Shown here one piece after another: positions 60,656-64,000 of a stretch of 64,000 nt of DNA (the stretch's first letter is position 1; each line of letters begins with the position of its first letter). The notes beneath the pieces are model-generated. The model did not search any database, had not been told where the DNA came from, and saw nothing but the letters and a program-made list of their open reading frames with translations. The DNA lies in contig NC_133934.1 of NCBI RefSeq assembly GCF_031877795.1, positions 105,154,610 through 105,218,609 of the forward strand, given 5' to 3'. This stretch comes from Strix aluco (taxonomy: Eukaryota; Chordata; Aves; Strigiformes; Strigidae). Position numbers and translations under genes: made by a program.

Positions 60656-63600
60656 CTACAATAAAGAGAGAACCATTAGCAGAATGTTGAAGTGCAAGCA
60701 CTTTTAATCACAAAATACTGAATGTACTTAATGACAGTCACACATTCAAATACTGTAACTGAGTTACAATCAATAAACACTGAGTAGAGCTTCTAAAATC
60801 CTAAAAACAATGCAAAGAATTACAAGGTGAATCAGAAAGAAATTTAAGACTCCTAGGATGCAGCAACCTCTTCAAAATAACAAATATTTGACATGGTGCA
60901 AGTTAAATATGTAGGGTTAAAATAGTCCATCTTCAGATCACTTCTTGACTCAAACCACAAACTCAGATAATAAATGTTATAACTAAATCAATAATTCTAG
61001 GCTGGTCTGAGTAGACAACATGCAGCACACTAACACACCATAGAAAAAAACTTGCTTACACAAAAAAAATACACCCTGCTTTAAGGCCTTTCAACAATGC
61101 ATTTAATTATTCATTATGTTCATTATTCAAGAATCATTCATTCTTGCAAAACTGTTTAATTCTCTGATTTTTTAAGAATCAAATAGCAAAAAGTACTTCT
61201 AAGTGTAATTGTTTTGTCTTCTGCTGTGTCAAGAATTTTGCAACCATAATTAACCATTGTCAGTAACTCATCGTGTAGCCTGTATGCAAATATGAAGGAA
61301 TAACAACACTATATCCCACAAGAGTACATTCCTACAGCAATGCTAGAAAACAACTTTTTAAGAAGTACATGTATCATATTCCACTACATTATGTAACAAG
61401 ATGAACCTTTCAATAATTGTTTGAACTCAAATTCACCATTTGGGCACGGACCTAAAGCTTTCAAAATTTTCAGCTACAGTTACTCAGAAGCTGGAGCACT
61501 GGGGAACACAGACACATCTGAAAACCTCAACAGGAGCCTGTGAACAACTGGGAAAGCCAGCAAGAAGCATCCCCCCACCCCATGCACCCCTCCAAAAAAA
61601 AACCCCACCACTCAGCTATGTCTACAGTCCCTGAATACCTGCTGTATGCTTTCCAGTACATTTTATAATACGTAAGTTATACAGGCCTAATCATTAAGAA
61701 TCTACTGTAAAAGTCTAAATGAACCACCTAAGAGGTAGCCTGGGAAAATACTCCTAGGTCTCATTTTAGACTGCACTAAGTTAATGAACACCTTTAGACA
61801 TGCAGGAATTCCCCTGAAATGAGATTTCAATCAGGAATTCTCACAAATACACAGACAACCCTCTTCACCTGGCAATTACATATCTATGGAAGACTCCTGG
61901 AAAACTCTCCATTTCTAAAGACTTATCTCTCTAAAATTATAATGACACTGCACCTTTAGTTTGTATGATAGTTTAAAACTTTTCAAGTTTTTTAAATTAT
62001 AATTTAACTTAATTTAGTTTCATTCTAATGCTGACTTTTAACAAAACAGATTAACAACATCCATAAAACACCACATTTCACAGTTAAAATCATTAGGAAA
62101 TAATCAACTGTCAGCATGTGGTGAAAGCTACAAAAAGCAGTCTCAAAATTGTTCCTACAAAAACACAGCCTGACAGGCAAACTTAACTCTACAGAGTACC
62201 CTTCTCTTAAAGGTTTCCACAGGTGCAATCACTATCACTCATCTCCATACAGTAATAGAAATACTATGATAATTAGTCTGCCCACATTTTAATGGACATG
62301 TTATCTTATTGCTATTAGAAGCAGACCTACGTGTCATGGCAATTGCAACACGAGGAGCCATATTGCACTTTGTGCAAAAGAGCACTTCCACCATCACTTT
62401 TACTCAAGTCGCTGCAAGGCCGTCAGGCTCAGCAAGGTCATCAGGCAGGGAACAAAAATGAGCAAACGCAAGGGGAGAGAATATCTGGAAATCATAATTA
62501 GTACACAGAGCTCAGAGACAGAATATAATTCAGCTAAGAGAGGAAAGAAGAGCCTGGTATCTGAAAGGGACCTAGAATTTAAGAAATTTCTCTCCTAATA
62601 CATCAAAATCCATTGGTCTTCTATAAAAAAGGTTAAGGAATATTATCCCTGAAAAATGGGGTATTGATACAACAGTCTGCATGAGGCAACAATCTGTTAT
62701 AACCACAAACTGAATGATCTCTCCTTTTAAAATTATCTCCTGAAAAGACAGAAAAAAATGCAACTTAAAAACCCTTTCAGCCATTCCATAGACATCTGCT
62801 ACAAAGTCCACCAACTCCATACACTGCAACATCAACTCCCAACTTTCCGTACCGGACCTTAGTCTTTCCTTCACATTTTATTCTAGCTACACTTGAAATG
62901 GTTTTACACAGACATTATTTTTACCACTCAGTTACTGCTCTGCAGAGGCCAATGTACAAACACCAATGTGCAGTGACTAATAAAGTGCACGTATATATAA
63001 AAGATTTGTTGGATTTATTGAGTTAAATACTGTTACTTTCTAGTAATGTATGCATTTCCTATTCAGAAGGCAGAACCTGCTAATAATTAAATTTTCCTCC
63101 ATCTTTTCTTCCACCCTCTTCTTCATTTCCAAGAGCCAATAATGCTTACATATTTCATCATACATCAAATGTGAAATTCGTGGTCTGACAAGTTACATTC
63201 AGTTTCGATAGCATTGTTATAGCTACCCAGGCACATTTTCTGGGATAGGTGTGGAGATGTATTACATTAGACCAGAACAGCAAACCCTCCTGACCTACAG
63301 ACTACATAACAAACTTCATACACCTGAATGCCACAAAATATATATTGTCCACCTCAGAAAATCACAGAGAAGTGATTTTCAGAACGGCTGAACAGCAAGA
63401 GCTCCCACATTGGGGTGCCACTGCTTTAGCTTTGCTGCAGAATAGGACTTCCAGACAAGACCAGCAGTCCTTCCTGGCTCGCTTCCTCCCTGCTGCTGCT
63501 GAGGCTGTGTGTACCTCGGATCCCTGCACCTTGGGAACCTCGCTCTGTGTCACACAAAGAAGCCACAACAGAACTACATAAAGAGTCACAGGCTGACTAC

Positions 63601-64000
63601 ACCTGACTACGAAGGTTTGATTCTCAGGTAAATAATAGTATTTATGTAATCACTCTGACTAGATACAAGAGTACAGTTAGCAATCCTATAGCTGACTAAA
63701 CAGTTTTGAAATACATTACTTTGAAATGACATTATTTTGAAATGCTTCTATAAGCAACTGCAAACAGTAACAATAGTTTCTTCAAAATAGATATTCTGAA
63801 AGCTCCTCCTTCATCTCATCACCTTGAAACATTTACACACCACACACAAATGTGTCCCAATACAGAAGATCACCAAAATAATATCCACTAATCCTTGGAA
63901 GCAGTTTAACAAAATCAAAACATTTCTCTACAGCATTTTAAGAGTTCCAGGATAGAGAGATCAGAGTCCCTCATATGACTATGTATTTAAATATCACTAA
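60656..64000 (-). other. SEC23A: SEC23A intron 1, 3' part
   Basis: AT-rich sequence upstream of exon 2 with no GC-rich or CpG-dense segment, so the promoter and noncoding exon 1 should lie beyond the window. A modestly GC-richer patch near 63400-63560 has few CpGs and no promoter signature I can defend. A short C-rich stretch lies near 61570-61610. No repeat was recognised with confidence. Confidence 0.7.

Noticed and set aside
61560..61615. C-rich stretch (G-rich on the SEC23A strand) as a G-quadruplex
   Set aside because: Only three usable G runs lie close together; the fourth is separated by a loop longer than 7 nt.

Overview
This is a 64 kb stretch of animal nuclear DNA, almost certainly from a bird. 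It is AT-rich and the only recognisable multi-exon gene has canonical GT-AG introns. The interspersed repeats are CR1 LINE fragments (two with reverse-transcriptase-region sequence, three 3'-end pieces) and two solo LTRs, one with a 6-bp and one with a 5-bp target-site duplication. This repeat mix and the compact introns suggest Aves; I cannot name the species. Nothing prokaryotic, no CRISPR array, and no rRNA or tRNA gene was seen.

Right half (about 35.3-64 kb): the minus-strand gene SEC23A, the inner-coat subunit of the COPII vesicle coat and the GTPase-activating partner of SAR1. All 19 coding exons (numbered 2-20 here) can be placed at base resolution. They join in frame into an intact 765-residue protein, the length I recall for the mammalian protein. 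The conserved ATG is at 60634 and the stop at 36502-36504. The 5' untranslated first exon and the promoter are not in the window and should lie above 64,000. Introns hold an antisense solo LTR (intron 9), an old CR1 tail (intron 10), a GC-rich LTR-like repeat (intron 17), two weak MIR-like SINE candidates and a TCTA microsatellite. The proposed 3' UTR carries an 8-mer match to the miR-200b/c/429 seed.

Left half (1 to about 35.3 kb): intergenic DNA beyond the 3' end of SEC23A. It has no gene I can identify. It contains a 400-bp solo LTR near 4 kb, CR1 pieces at 5.7, 26.3-27.1, 29.2 and 34.3-34.9 kb, a MIR-like SINE near 21.2 kb, homopolymer A tracts, a (TA)n run and an isolated GC-rich, G-quadruplex-containing patch at 24.1-24.7 kb. 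One 84-codon minus-strand reading frame (33864-34118) has a good start context, one hydrophobic segment, three cysteines and a splice-donor-like end; it is the only plausible unassigned coding candidate.

I see no convincing new multi-gene system. The observations most worth following are the unassigned reading frame, the GC-rich patch, the miR-200 sites downstream of SEC23A and a weak acceptor at the in-frame exon 11.
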